Shown here piece after piece: positions 46,889 to 56,672 of a stretch of DNA of 64,000 bases; position 1 is the first letter of the stretch, and every line of letters starts with the position of its first letter. Position numbers and translations under genes: made by a program. Where the stretch lies: contig JAFUOJ010000015.1 of NCBI GenBank assembly GCA_017481945.1, positions 80,997 to 144,996 of the forward strand. The letters run 5' to 3'. The DNA is from Parabacteroides sp. Lineage in GTDB: Bacteria > Bacteroidota > Bacteroidia > Bacteroidales > Tannerellaceae. The notes beneath the pieces are model-generated. The model had not been told where the DNA came from and made no database searches. It saw only the letters and a list, made by a program, of their open reading frames with translations.

Positions 46889-47839
46889 ATGAAAGTAATT
46901 GACTTAATCAATAGTAGCACTAGCACTTCCTTTTCGTTTGAAATACTTCCACCTTTGAAAGGAAATAGTATTCAAAAAGTCTACAATGTAATAGACAAAC
47001 TAAAAGAATTTGATCCTAAATACATTAATATTACCTCCCATCACAGCGAGTTTATTTATAAAACGCTTCCTGATGGCAGTTTTCAGAAAGTCAATATTCG
47101 CAAACGTCCCGGGTCTGTAGCTATTGCGTCTGCAATTCAAAATAAATATGGCATTACAACCGTTCCTCACATTATATGTAAAGGATTTACAAAAGATGAA
47201 ACGGAATATGCACTGATTGATCTAAATTTTTTAGGAGTTCACGATCTTTTACTTCTTCGTGGAGACATTAAAACTTTAGATCCTAAATTAAATGCAGATT
47301 TATATCATGAACATGCTACTGATCTTCAGCAACAAGTAAATAACTTCAATAAAGGAATTGCATTAGACGGATCTTCTTTTGAAGCAAACGAAACTCCATT
47401 TTCTTACGGAATGGCATGTTATCCAGAGAAACATGAGGAAGCACCCAATATGGAATCAGACATCTTTTATCTAAAAGAGAAAGTTAAGAATGGTGCCGAC
47501 TATTTAGTTACACAAATGTTTTTTGACAATGATAAATACTATGCTTTTGTAGATCGTTGTCGAGCAGAAGGTATTACAGTTCCTATTATTCCTGGTATCA
47601 AACCCATTGTATTCAAGAATCAACTCACTGTTTTACCCAAAATATTCCGTTCTGATCTACCAGAGCCTTTTGCTGCAGAGCTTCGCAAATGTCAAACAGA
47701 CGAAGAAGCGAAAGCCGTTGGAGTAGAATGGTGTATCCAGCAATGTAAGGATCTAATCGCACATGGCGTGCCCAGCTTACATTTTTACACCATGATGGCT
47801 TCAGACAGTGTTTATAAAGTTGCTAAAGAAATTTATTAA
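46889..47839 (+). CDS. metF: Methylenetetrahydrofolate reductase
   Basis: 316 residues. It reduces 5,10-methylene-THF to 5-methyl-THF for methionine synthesis. SFSFEILPPLKG carries the conserved Glu, INITSHHSEF follows, then TVPHIICKGFTKDE, LLLLRGD and YLVTQMFFDNDKYYAF, all typical of MetF. FAD-dependent TIM barrel, cytoplasmic. Together with metA at 62869 the window holds two methionine-pathway genes, though not adjacent. Followed by a strong terminator. Confidence 0.97.
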   Translation: MKVIDLINSSTSTSFSFEILPPLKGNSIQKVYNVIDKLKEFDPKYINITSHHSEFIYKTLPDGSFQKVNIRKRPGSVAIASAIQNKYGITTVPHIICKGFTKDETEYALIDLNFLGVHDLLLLRGDIKTLDPKLNADLYHEHATDLQQQVNNFNKGIALDGSSFEANETPFSYGMACYPEKHEEAPNMESDIFYLKEKVKNGADYLVTQMFFDNDKYYAFVDRCRAEGITVPIIPGIKPIVFKNQLTVLPKIFRSDLPEPFAAELRKCQTDEEAKAVGVEWCIQQCKDLIAHGVPSLHFYTMMASDSVYKVAKEIY

Positions 47840-47853
47840 AGAATCTTTTTAAT

Positions 47854-47898
47854 AACGTCGGGGAAGAGTTATCCATACAATAGCTTTTCCCCGATGTT
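47854..47898 (+). terminator. Terminator of metF
   Basis: Inverted repeat AACGTCGGGGAA / TTCCCCGATGTT, followed by TATTTTTAA. It is convergent with ansA. Confidence 0.8.
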
Positions 47899-47903
47899 TA
47901 TTT

Positions 47904-48959
47904 TTAAGGGATTGTAATCTCCCCTATCAATGAACAATTCAAATGCTCTTTTACCTCTTCTAAGCCCATTCCATGTCCAAACAAGAACATTAATTTAGTC
48001 ACTGCACATTCAGTCGTACTATCATAACCACTGACAACACCAGCCTCCAACAATCTTCGTCCCGTTTCATATCGGTGCATTTCCACACCTCCAGCTGAAC
48101 ATTGTGTAACATTTACGATAACAATACCACGATTTACAGCGTCTCGCAACATTTCTAATAACCAATCAAAACCTGGAGCATTTCCACTGCCAAAGGTTTC
48201 CATTACCACCCCCTTAAGACCTGGAATATTCAAAATACTCTCTACCACCTGTGGGGAGATTCCCGGGAAAATTTTTAATATCGCAACATTACCATCCAAT
48301 AAGTAATGAGGTTTTAATGGTCTTCGGGAAATAGGTCGATATACCTGCGGTAAATCATATTTAATCGTTATACCAGCATGAGCCAATGGCGGATAATTAT
48401 AAGAACGAAATGCATTAAAATTATCTGCACTCGTTTTAGTAGTCCGATTACCTCTTAGCAAGTCATTTTCAAAGAAAATACAGACTTCCGGAACAAGAGG
48501 GACTCCATTTTCACGAGCTGCCGCTATCTCTATTGCCGTAATTAAGTTTTCCTTTCCATCTGTCCGAAGCATTCCAATCGGTAACTGAGATCCGGTCAAA
48601 ATAACTGGCTTACTCAAGTTCTCCAACATAAAACTCAAGGCAGACGCAGTAAAAGCCATTGTGTCTGTACCATGTAGTACAACAAAGCCATCATACACAT
48701 GATAATTATCAGCAATTACTTTCACAATCTTTGTCCAAGAATCCGGTCCCATTTCAGAAGAATCCATTGGAGGATCAAACTGAATAGCCGATACAGCATA
48801 TCCCAATTTTTTTAATTCCGGCACATGCTCTTCTAAATGCTGAAAATTAAAAGCTTCCAGAGCTCCCGTTATGGGATTCTCAATCATACCAATGGTTCCA
48901 CCAGTATAAATAATCAGAATTGAAGCGTCATTTTTGTATTCATTCATAACAGTTATCAT
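47904..48959 (-). CDS. ansA: L-asparaginase (type I, cytoplasmic)
   Basis: 351 residues without a signal peptide. It hydrolyses asparagine to aspartate and ammonia. IIYTGGTIGMIENP has the first catalytic Thr; VLHGTDTMAFTASAL has the Thr-Asp pair; PVILTGSQLPIG and GVVMETFGSGNAP are further conserved segments. The shape matches cytoplasmic asparaginase I. An alternative ATG at residue 5 is possible. Promoter at 48969-48976, back to back with that of the sialidase-like gene. Confidence 0.94.
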   Translation of the reverse strand: MITVMNEYKNDASILIIYTGGTIGMIENPITGALEAFNFQHLEEHVPELKKLGYAVSAIQFDPPMDSSEMGPDSWTKIVKVIADNYHVYDGFVVLHGTDTMAFTASALSFMLENLSKPVILTGSQLPIGMLRTDGKENLITAIEIAAARENGVPLVPEVCIFFENDLLRGNRTTKTSADNFNAFRSYNYPPLAHAGITIKYDLPQVYRPISRRPLKPHYLLDGNVAILKIFPGISPQVVESILNIPGLKGVVMETFGSGNAPGFDWLLEMLRDAVNRGIVIVNVTQCSAGGVEMHRYETGRRLLEAGVVSGYDSTTECAVTKLMFLFGHGMGLEEVKEHLNCSLIGEITIP

Positions 48960-48968
48960 TTCACATTA

Positions 48969-48990
48969 CAAAGATAAATTCATATCTTTA
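48969..48990. promoter_or_regulatory. Divergent -7 elements for ansA and the sialidase-like gene
   Basis: The minus strand reads TATCTTTG (48976-48969, exact) for ansA. The plus strand reads TATCTTTA (48983-48990, one mismatch) for the gene at 49024. They are only 6 bp apart. Confidence 0.5.
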
Positions 48991-49023
48991 CACTTCAAAA
49001 AAGAATCAAATAAATAAAAGCCC

Positions 49024-50205
49024 ATGAACACACGTAAATTTTTATTTCTAATTATTTCTTTATGCATTATCTCTGTTGTACAAAGTCAGACACCCACTAC
49101 TCCTCCGGGAACTATTGTATCTCACAGACCTAAAGACACCGGCATATATATAGGCTCTCCGGGATTATGTATTTTGCCGGATGGCAGTTACTTGGCTTCT
49201 CATGACGAGTTCGGGCCTAAGACTTCAGAATTTAGATCCGCAAAAACTTTTATATTTCATTCTAAAGACAAAGGAAACACATGGCAAAAGATTGCTAAAA
49301 TAGATGGACAATTCTGGTCTAATCTATTTGTACACAATGGTGCCGTTTATATCATGGGAACTCACAAACATCATGGGAACTTTATCGTTCGACGTTCAGA
49401 CGACGGAGGTCATACTTGGACAATTCCTTACGATTCCCAAAACGGTCTTATTTTAGAAGGCGAATATCATACAGCCCCCATGCCTGTCGTCATCCATAAA
49501 GGACGTATCTGGAGAGCTGTTGAATATGCTACTGCTCCTTGGACAGAATGGGGAAAACGTTATAGTGCCCTTATGGTTTCAGCTCCGGTTAATGCAGATC
49601 TGCTACAAGCTAAAAACTGGCGACGAACCAATCATTTAATGTACGATTCAACCTATTTAGAGGGACATTTCAACGCTTGGTTGGAAGGAAATGCTGTCGT
49701 TTCCCCTCATGGAGAAATGTTAGACATTTTACGAGTTGACGCCTCTATCAAAGGAGAAGAATATGCTGCAATCGTGAAGATTAGCAAGAACGGGAAAAAA
49801 GCCACATTCGATCCTCAATCCGGCTTCATCAAATTCCCCGGTGGTAGCAAGAAATTTGCAATCCGTTACGACGAAATTACCAAGCGATATTGGACATTAA
49901 CTAATTACGTGAAACCGGAATTCAAGCAAAGAACTCCCTCTTCCATTCGTAACACCTTGGTATTATGCAGTTCTACAGATTTAAAAGAGTGGACCCTCCA
50001 TAAGGTTATATTGGATCATCCCGATACAAAGAAGCATGGTTTCCAATATGTTGAATGGCTCTTTGAAGGAAATGACATCATTTTCCTTTCTCGAACAGCC
50101 TACGATGAGAAAAGCGGACAAGCCAACAACAATCATGACGCCAATTTCCTGACTTTCCACCGGATTAAGGACTTCAGAGATCTGGCAAGCGTTCGTATCG
50201 AATAA
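49024..50205 (+). CDS. Exported sialidase-superfamily (BNR repeat) protein
   Basis: 393 residues. Signal peptide 1-21. A propeller with Asp-box repeats HSKDKGNTW (~residue 78) and RRSDDGGHTW (~122), and blades containing SPGLCILPDGSYLASHDEFG and GNAVVSPHGEMLDILRVD. The sialidase arginine triad is not obvious, so it may be another exo-glycosidase or glycan-binding protein of the superfamily. Monocistronic, with a good terminator (50228-50273). Confidence 0.8.
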   Translation: MNTRKFLFLIISLCIISVVQSQTPTTPPGTIVSHRPKDTGIYIGSPGLCILPDGSYLASHDEFGPKTSEFRSAKTFIFHSKDKGNTWQKIAKIDGQFWSNLFVHNGAVYIMGTHKHHGNFIVRRSDDGGHTWTIPYDSQNGLILEGEYHTAPMPVVIHKGRIWRAVEYATAPWTEWGKRYSALMVSAPVNADLLQAKNWRRTNHLMYDSTYLEGHFNAWLEGNAVVSPHGEMLDILRVDASIKGEEYAAIVKISKNGKKATFDPQSGFIKFPGGSKKFAIRYDEITKRYWTLTNYVKPEFKQRTPSSIRNTLVLCSSTDLKEWTLHKVILDHPDTKKHGFQYVEWLFEGNDIIFLSRTAYDEKSGQANNNHDANFLTFHRIKDFRDLASVRIE

Positions 50206-50227
50206 AGACATTTCAAAAAGAAATTGA

Positions 50228-50273
50228 TTCCATACCCAGCCATTTCCAAAATCACTGGGTATGGATTTTTTTT
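50228..50273 (+). terminator. Terminator after the sialidase-like gene
   Basis: ATTCCATACCCAG pairs with CTGGGTATGGAT, followed by eight T. Confidence 0.85.
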
Positions 50274-50301
50274 CACAGACAAGGATTTAAACATTTATTC
50301 G

Positions 50302-50309
50302 TACATTTG
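50302..50309 (+). promoter_or_regulatory. -7 element for holB
   Basis: The plus strand reads TACATTTG (exact), 24 bp before the ATG. Confidence 0.55.
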
Positions 50310-50333
50310 TCCCATTGAATAAGCGGCTAAACT

Positions 50334-51458
50334 ATGTACTTCAAAGATATAATCGGTCAGGAAGAGATAAAAAAACAATTGATCCACTCAGCACAAACAG
50401 GTGTCGTTCCACATGCTCAACTTTTCACAGAACAAGGCGGTGCGGGTGCTTTCCCTTTGGCATTAGCCTACGCTCGTTACTTAAACTGCACGAATCGGAC
50501 AGAAACAGACGCCTGTGGTCATTGTCCCTCTTGTTTAAAATACAACGAACTGGCCCATCCTGATCTCCACTTTGTCTTCCCTATCGTATCCAAAAAAGAG
50601 AAGAAAAAAGAGATCTGCGATGACTATCTTACCGAATGGCGAAGTTTTTTGAAAGAGCACATCTATTTCAACTTAGACAGTTGGTTGGAATACATAGACG
50701 CAGGTAATTCGCAAGCACTTATTTATTCAAAGGAAAGCGATGAGATTCTCCGCAAACTGAGTCTGAAAATATACGAAGCTCCCTATCGAGTCCTATTTGT
50801 ATGGTTACCGGAGAAACTTCATCAAACTTGTGCCAACAAACTTCTAAAAATCATTGAGGAACCGCCTCAGAATACAGTTATCTTAATGATTTCAGAACAT
50901 CCCGATTTAATTTTAGGGACTATCCTTTCTCGTGCCCAACGCATTCATGTACGAGGAATTCATCCGGAAGCAATTATCTCTTCTATGATGAATCAATTCA
51001 ATTTAACTCCGGAAGACGCCAAGCAGGTAGCTCATTTAGCGAACGGGAACTATCTAAAGGCTATCGAAACCATCAGTTTAGGAGAAGAGAACAAATTCTA
51101 TCTGGAACAATTCAAAAGTATCATGCGGAATTCCTGGGCAAGAAACGTCAGAGGCATGAAAGATTTAGCTGATACATTAGCTGCCATCGGACGGGAACGC
51201 CAAAAGAATTTTTTAGCGTACTGCCAGCATTTGATTCGTGAGAATTTCATCTATCAATTTCAATCTCCTGAGCTGAACTACATGAATTTAGACGAAGCCA
51301 GTTTCTCCGTTAAATTTGCTCCCTTCGTCAATGAACGGAATGTCATCGACATTATGGAAGAGTTGGCCAAGGCAGAACAGCATATTTCGCAAAACGTCAA
51401 TGCCAAAATGGTCTTTTTCGACCTCTCTTTGAAATTGACCGTACTAATCAAGCGATAA
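50334..51458 (+). CDS. holB: DNA polymerase III delta' subunit (clamp loader)
   Basis: 374 residues, AAA+ clamp-loader subunit. FKDIIGQEEIKKQLI opens the domain. The P-loop position reads EQGGAGAFPLAL, without GKT, as expected for the non-hydrolysing delta' subunit. The zinc module is CGHCPSC and the sensor-1/SRC region reads ILSRAQRIHVRGI. LLKIIEEPPQNTVILMIS is strongly conserved. It loads the sliding clamp with DnaX and HolA. Its last 15 bp overlap the 3' end of the convergent MATE gene. Confidence 0.93.
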   Translation: MYFKDIIGQEEIKKQLIHSAQTGVVPHAQLFTEQGGAGAFPLALAYARYLNCTNRTETDACGHCPSCLKYNELAHPDLHFVFPIVSKKEKKKEICDDYLTEWRSFLKEHIYFNLDSWLEYIDAGNSQALIYSKESDEILRKLSLKIYEAPYRVLFVWLPEKLHQTCANKLLKIIEEPPQNTVILMISEHPDLILGTILSRAQRIHVRGIHPEAIISSMMNQFNLTPEDAKQVAHLANGNYLKAIETISLGEENKFYLEQFKSIMRNSWARNVRGMKDLADTLAAIGRERQKNFLAYCQHLIRENFIYQFQSPELNYMNLDEASFSVKFAPFVNERNVIDIMEELAKAEQHISQNVNAKMVFFDLSLKLTVLIKR

Positions 51459-52769
51459 TTTACGCCAACTTCCTTTCCAGATATAAAAGAAGGAGGTTAA
51501 AATCATCGTGTTATAGACATGCTCCGTAGTCCAACAGACAGCTACGTCCGCCTGTAATCCTACTGTTACCCACAAAGAATAAAGAACGTAAACAGTAAGA
51601 CTGACCATGTCAATCCACAAGGCAACCTTTGTGTTTCCTGTCCCCGACACACTGAAAAAGAAGATAAAAGCAGGGACAGCCAACAGATAAGAAGAGATCA
51701 TCACCCAAAGCGAAGGGATAGAATCCGCTATCAAATCAGGATTATCCGTATAAATACGCAACACCTGCTCCGGAAACAGTGCACACAAGCACCCCAAAGG
51801 CAAGACAAAACAGAAACTCAGGCGAACCATCCGTTTGCACAGCCCCATCACCTGATCCGACTTCCCTGCCCCAATCAAATTACTTACCAAGGAACTGGCT
51901 GTGGAAGCAAACGCATTCACAAACATAAAAAGGAAAGAGGAGATACTTCGCACCACATTGGTGACCGCTAACGGTCTCTCCCCCAAATGTTCAACGGCAA
52001 CAAAAAAGACGAACCAACCCAAAAAGGCAATCCCATGTTGAATCATAATCCAGATAGAAATATTCAATATCTGTTTCAGCATTCGGAAATCAAAACCGAC
52101 CTGTTCAAACAAACCATATTTCTTATAATCCACTTTCTTCCATGTATAAAGGATAAAAAAGAGGACCGAAACCGCTTCCGAGATGGAAGAGGCAATAGCA
52201 GCCCCGGCAATCCCCAAAGCAGGGAAACCGAACTTTCCAAATATCAAAATATAATTCAACACAATGTTCGTCAAGACCATGACGACCGAGTTTATCGTCA
52301 ATATTTTCGTCTGCGTAATGCCCACGAAGAAGGCTCTGAACATGGCTGCCACAAAGGAAAAGAAAAAGCCATAAACCCTCCAATCGACATACTTCATCGT
52401 GGCGGCATAAATCTCATCCGACCCGATTAATTTCCGCAAGACCCAAGGCGAACCCAGATGAGAAGCCGTAAACAGTACGACTGCAAACAGGAAGAGGAAG
52501 AAAGTACCCTGTAAGAATACCGGACCAATCTGCTTGTACTCTCTGGCTCCATTTCGACGAGCAATCAGGATTTGCGCACCAATACTAAAGCCAAACCCCA
52601 ACATATAAATCACCAAATAGTAAACACCGGCCAAGGCGGAAGCACCTAACTCCACCTCGCCCACTCTACCTAAATAAGCCGTATCTGTCAGCCCAATTAA
52701 ATGCTCCATCATGAGGCTCATCAGTACGGGAAATGTAATCCGAAGAATCTGTTTATTTGTAAACTCCAT
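51444..52769 (-). CDS. MATE family multidrug/toxin exporter
   Basis: 441 residues with about 12 TM segments in two similar halves, the fold of cation-coupled exporters of drugs and organic cations. It begins with ILRITFPVLMSLMMEHLIGLTDTAYLGR, of which the LTDTAYLGRVG motif near residue 28-38 is typical. The substrate is unknown. Its 3' end overlaps holB by 15 bp tail to tail; its start is divergent from gldB, with an exact -7 element at 52790-52797. Confidence 0.93.
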   Translation of the reverse strand: MEFTNKQILRITFPVLMSLMMEHLIGLTDTAYLGRVGEVELGASALAGVYYLVIYMLGFGFSIGAQILIARRNGAREYKQIGPVFLQGTFFLFLFAVVLFTASHLGSPWVLRKLIGSDEIYAATMKYVDWRVYGFFFSFVAAMFRAFFVGITQTKILTINSVVMVLTNIVLNYILIFGKFGFPALGIAGAAIASSISEAVSVLFFILYTWKKVDYKKYGLFEQVGFDFRMLKQILNISIWIMIQHGIAFLGWFVFFVAVEHLGERPLAVTNVVRSISSFLFMFVNAFASTASSLVSNLIGAGKSDQVMGLCKRMVRLSFCFVLPLGCLCALFPEQVLRIYTDNPDLIADSIPSLWVMISSYLLAVPAFIFFFSVSGTGNTKVALWIDMVSLTVYVLYSLWVTVGLQADVAVCWTTEHVYNTMILTSFFYIWKGSWRKLSLD

Positions 52770-52789
52770 AATTCATCCAAAAGGGGCTG

Positions 52790-52797
52790 CAAAGTTA
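52790..52797 (-). promoter_or_regulatory. -7 element for the MATE gene
   Basis: The minus strand reads TAACTTTG (exact), 21 bp before the ATG. Confidence 0.5.
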
Positions 52798-52883
52798 ATA
52801 ATAAGAATGAATCGTACAATATAACAGCCTCCTATGCGTTTCTAAAGTCAGTAATAAAAAGTTCAATACACCATTCAAACTAT

Positions 52884-53888
52884 ATGAAATCAAAATTTTC
52901 ACTCCTATTCTTTCTATCGTTTTATCTGTTGAGTTGTAACGCGCAAAACGCACAAATTCCCGCTGCTGTCACTTCAGCAGAACCGATAAAGATTCAACGG
53001 TTCGATAAAGCCCTATATGAGCTAATCGAAACAAACGATACGCTTTTACAGGCTCAACTCAGACAATCTTATCCGCAAATGCTTGATATATTAGGAAAAG
53101 GAATCCTGAACCTGCAATCTCCTACCGTTCCTGAGTTCTTCGACAAGATTGTCAACTATTATTCTGAACCGACACTAAAGGGATTGTATCGGGACGCCAT
53201 TCTTCAATATGAAAACATCGCGCAGATAGAACAGGCATTAGGAAATGGATTTGCTTGGCTCAAAATCGGTTTCCCAACCATGCAAATTCCGGCAGTTTAT
53301 ATGCACGTCTCCGGTTTCAGTCAAAACGTACTGGTAGGAGACAGTCTGCTCTCCATTTCAATCGATAAATACTTAGGGAAAGAGTATCCGTTGTATCAAA
53401 ATTTCTTTTACGAGTTCCAGCGCCGTCTGATGATTCCCGAACGAGTGGTTCCCGACTACATCGCCGGTTGGCTGATGTCCGAATACCCTTTTGAAGGGAA
53501 AGAGAACGTATTGCTCGACCGGATGATCTACGAAGGAAAAATCAAATACTTGATTCATCAGGCTTTTCCCGAAATAACGGTAGAGAATCTGATGGGATAT
53601 ACCGAAGAGGAGTATCAATGGTGCCGAACCAATGAAGCGAACCTTTGGAAAGCCATCATCGAACGCAAACATCTATACACTCCCGACCAGATGGCTACCG
53701 CTAAATATTTCGAGGCTACTCCATGCACATTTTTAGCCAGCGAGGCTCCGGGAAACATTGGGATATGGATGGGCTGGCAAATCATCGACCAATACATGAA
53801 AGAAACGCAATCAACGGTCGAAGCATTAATGCAAAATAACGATAGCCAAGCCATTCTTACCGCTTCCAAGTACAAACCCGGTAAATAA
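52884..53888 (+). CDS. gldB: GldB-like lipoprotein
   Basis: 334 residues from the ATG at 52884, chosen because a lipoprotein signal (LLFFLSFYLLSC, Cys near residue 18) follows at once; the frame continues 61 codons upstream into the divergent gene's start, which is not plausible coding. The mature part (IKIQRFDKALYELI, LDIL, YLGKEYPLYQ, YPFEGKENVLLDRMIYEGK, GMGIWMGWQI-like end) matches the GldB family. GldB is needed for gliding in Flavobacteria. In non-gliding Bacteroidales it persists with an unclear envelope role. Confidence 0.88.
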   Translation: MKSKFSLLFFLSFYLLSCNAQNAQIPAAVTSAEPIKIQRFDKALYELIETNDTLLQAQLRQSYPQMLDILGKGILNLQSPTVPEFFDKIVNYYSEPTLKGLYRDAILQYENIAQIEQALGNGFAWLKIGFPTMQIPAVYMHVSGFSQNVLVGDSLLSISIDKYLGKEYPLYQNFFYEFQRRLMIPERVVPDYIAGWLMSEYPFEGKENVLLDRMIYEGKIKYLIHQAFPEITVENLMGYTEEEYQWCRTNEANLWKAIIERKHLYTPDQMATAKYFEATPCTFLASEAPGNIGIWMGWQIIDQYMKETQSTVEALMQNNDSQAILTASKYKPGK

Positions 53889-53914
53889 TAGAGTAAAAAG
53901 TACTTTCTACAACG

Positions 53915-54083
53915 TAGATTCTATTTAAAGCGCGCTTCAAGTAGAATCTACGCAATAGATTCCACTCAAAGCAAGGTTTATAATGAATCTACATGATAGA
54001 TTCTACTTAAAACAATGTTTAAAACGAATCTATCATGTAGATTCTATTTGAAGCGAGGTTTGAAACGAATCTACATTGTAGAA
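53915..54083. repeat. Four tandem 41-bp palindromic units
   Basis: Units begin TAGATTC at 53915, 53956, 53997 and 54038, each exactly 41 bp, and a fifth starts (TAGAA) at 54079. Each unit begins TAGATTCyAy and ends near GAATCTAy, so every unit is an imperfect palindrome, and neighbouring units also pair (GTAGATTCTA with TAGAATCTAC). The centre of the unit varies most (AAAGCGCGCTT, AAAGCAAGGTTT). It lies 27 bp after gldB. No coding capacity is seen. Confidence 0.9.
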
Positions 54084-54092
54084 AACACAAAA

Positions 54093-54213
54093 AACCGTCC
54101 TATTCTCACGAACAAGACGGATAACCTAATCTAACTTAATTCTAATACCATGAAAAACACTATATCTTAATAACATCCCTCCTTCTAAAAAGTTCAATAC
54201 CCGGAAAGGAGGA
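54093..54213. other. Two weak hairpins between gldB and the TPR gene
   Basis: CCGTC (54095-54099) pairs with GACGG (54116-54120) with A-rich left flank, a possible minus-strand terminator with no gene to serve. CTCCTT (54179-54184) pairs with AAGGAG (54206-54211). I see no gene in 54084-54333. Confidence 0.4.
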
Positions 54214-54299
54214 TTCTTTCAAAAAGATTTAAATAGATATTATTGGAACTATTTTTCATTTTCTATCCAAAAAGATAGAAATCATATCTTAATTTGTTA

Positions 54300-54307
54300 T
54301 ACTTTTG
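54300..54307 (+). promoter_or_regulatory. -7 element for the TPR protein gene
   Basis: The plus strand reads TACTTTTG (exact), 26 bp before the ATG. Confidence 0.6.
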
Positions 54308-54333
54308 GCATACTATATTGTTATAACAGAACT

Positions 54334-56508
54334 ATGACATTACAAGAAATCAATAAATCTTATAACCGTATCATCGGTTTTTTAGACAATAGGGAATTAA
54401 AAAATGCTTTTGATTCTTTGCAGTCTCTCATTTTGGGAAGTGGTGAGTATTCTTTTCAAGATAAACTGAACGAATTGCAAGAGACCTATAAATATATGTT
54501 GCGTTACTACGTGGAAGGTATCAAAGATCCTACGCGGAAAGAGATCTTCACCAATTTATTAATCTCGATTTATGAATTGGCAGACTCAGCAAAGCTAAAA
54601 GCAGCAACGGAGAAGGCGACTACCTCTTTCTACAACCGCCGCAAATTACTTCGGTCGCAGCCTCTTTATCCATATAAGTTATATCATAATCAATTGGCTT
54701 TAGCGTATAAATCCGGAGATCAACGCTCATACGAAGCGGTTGAAAGTGCTATCTTTACTCTCATCTGGACTTCCAATTTTTTGAGTCGGGAGGAGGCAAC
54801 GGATATTCGGAAGATGATTTTTGACAGTACTTTGCCTTTCACTGCGGGATGTCAAATCGTATCGGCATCAATGCTCAATATGCAAGAGGCGTTCGACAAA
54901 GAGAAGTTGTTCCTGTTGTTTGACGCCATCGATCATCCGAATGCAGAGATTAAATGTCGGGCTTTGATTGCGATTCTGATTACGCTTTATTTATATCGAA
55001 AACGTACTGACTTATATCCGCAAATAGCAAATCGTTTGGCAGCATTAGTGGAAACACCGGGGTTCTTAAAAACGCTTCAAACTATCATATTGCGTTTCAT
55101 CTTAGCTCGGGAGACAGAGAAGATTACTCGTAAACTGCAAGAGGAATTCTTGCCGGAAATGATGAGACTCAATAACAATCTCAACAGCAAGATCAATTCT
55201 AAAGATATTACGTTGGAACAGCTTGAGGAGGAGATGAATCCGGATTGGGAGAAAATCATCTCTGACAAGAAGTTAGAGAAGGCCATACAAGAATTTGGCA
55301 ATCTTCAGCAAGAGGGAGCGGATGTTTTGCATTCTACTTTTATCCACCTGAAGAACTTCCCGTTCTTTAATGAGGTGAGCAACTGGTTGCTTCCTTTTAC
55401 ACTGAATCATTCTTTGTTTAATAAAGAGTTCAATCAAAAGGACAAAAATGAGAATATCATCTTGGATTCAATGACGGCGGTTTCTTTCATGTGTAATTCG
55501 GATAAATATTCTTTATATCTCAGTATGCAGCAATTCCCAGAAGAGATACGCAAGACGATTACCAACCAGTTTGATATGTACTCTGCCGAAATGATTCAGG
55601 AGAATAAGGAAAAATTAATCAGTCAGCGGGGGGAACAGGATATAATCATCAGTCAATACATACAAGACTTGTATCGCTTCTTTAAGTTATATCCCAAGCA
55701 TTTGGATTTTATCGATATCTTCTCTTTGCCTTTAGATTTCCATAATCTGGATATTCTACGTCCTTACATTTCAGATAAGGAAAGTTTGACAATGATTGCG
55801 GAGTATTATCTGCGAAAGAATTATTTCAATGACGCGCTCGTCATATTCAATCAATTGTCTGAAGCGGATCAAGAGAATGATATGCTTTATCAGAAAATCG
55901 GATATTGCAAACAGATGGAAGGAGATTTACAAGGGGCTTTGAAGGCTTATTTGCACGCAGATCTTTTGAATCCGGAAAGTAAATGGGGTATCCGTAAAAT
56001 TGCCGGTTGTTATCGTTCGCTCAAGCAACCTGCAGAGGCTTTAAAATATTATCGTCGGTATGAAGTATTGAATCCGGATAATTTATCCATTCAAATCAGT
56101 ATCGGGCATTGTCATTTGGAATTGAAAGATTATAATGAAGCGTTAAAATGTTTCTTCAAAGTAGATTATTTGGACAGCAAGAGTCAGAAGGCCTGGAGAG
56201 CGATTGCTTGGTGTTCTTTCCTAACCGGGAAATATGATCAAGCAAGAAACTATTATAAAAAGGTGTTGGACAACCAACCGAATGCGCAAGATTTTCTAAA
56301 TGCAGGACATACGGAATGGGCTTTACAAAATATCAAAGGAGCACTCAACTATTACCAACAGGTAGTGAAAATGGAAGAGGGAAACTTCAATAAATTCCAG
56401 GAGTTATTTGATCAGGATGTGGAAGAGTTAATCATTGCGGGCATTGAACAATCAGAAATCATCTTGATGTTGGATCAGTTAAAATACCAAATAGACAGAA
56501 ATTCATAA
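54334..56508 (+). CDS. Large tetratricopeptide-repeat protein
   Basis: 724 residues, no signal peptide, cytoplasmic. The N-terminal ~480 residues are helical and of no recognised family (MTLQEINKSYNRIIGFL start). From about 490 to 690 there are consecutive TPR units: NYFNDALVIFNQLSEAD, GDLQGALKAYLHADLLNP, KQPAEALKYYRRYEVLNP, KDYNEALKCFFKVDYLD and GKYDQARNYYKKVLDNQP. The repeats suggest a scaffold for protein partners. Proteins of this layout occur widely in Bacteroidales without known role. Followed by a hairpin terminator. Confidence 0.82.
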   Translation: MTLQEINKSYNRIIGFLDNRELKNAFDSLQSLILGSGEYSFQDKLNELQETYKYMLRYYVEGIKDPTRKEIFTNLLISIYELADSAKLKAATEKATTSFYNRRKLLRSQPLYPYKLYHNQLALAYKSGDQRSYEAVESAIFTLIWTSNFLSREEATDIRKMIFDSTLPFTAGCQIVSASMLNMQEAFDKEKLFLLFDAIDHPNAEIKCRALIAILITLYLYRKRTDLYPQIANRLAALVETPGFLKTLQTIILRFILARETEKITRKLQEEFLPEMMRLNNNLNSKINSKDITLEQLEEEMNPDWEKIISDKKLEKAIQEFGNLQQEGADVLHSTFIHLKNFPFFNEVSNWLLPFTLNHSLFNKEFNQKDKNENIILDSMTAVSFMCNSDKYSLYLSMQQFPEEIRKTITNQFDMYSAEMIQENKEKLISQRGEQDIIISQYIQDLYRFFKLYPKHLDFIDIFSLPLDFHNLDILRPYISDKESLTMIAEYYLRKNYFNDALVIFNQLSEADQENDMLYQKIGYCKQMEGDLQGALKAYLHADLLNPESKWGIRKIAGCYRSLKQPAEALKYYRRYEVLNPDNLSIQISIGHCHLELKDYNEALKCFFKVDYLDSKSQKAWRAIAWCSFLTGKYDQARNYYKKVLDNQPNAQDFLNAGHTEWALQNIKGALNYYQQVVKMEEGNFNKFQELFDQDVEELIIAGIEQSEIILMLDQLKYQIDRNS

Positions 56509-56516
56509 CCTAACAA

Positions 56517-56545
56517 AAATGGCTCGGAAATACCCCGAGCCATTT
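56517..56545 (+). terminator. Terminator after the TPR gene
   Basis: AAATGGCTCGG (56517-56527) pairs with CCGAGCCATTT (56535-56545). The T tract is short. Confidence 0.65.
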
Positions 56546-56672
56546 AATCAACCAAACAAAAACCTAAACATCTACCACCTTCTACTACCTAAAAAATAGA
56601 GAGTGTCAATACCCTAAAAGCCAAACAATCTTTTTACCTAAAACAAACCTATATCAATAATAATATAAATAC

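Noticed and set aside
53915-54083. CRISPR array
   Set aside because: The 41-bp units are contiguous without unique spacers and differ from each other mostly at their centres.
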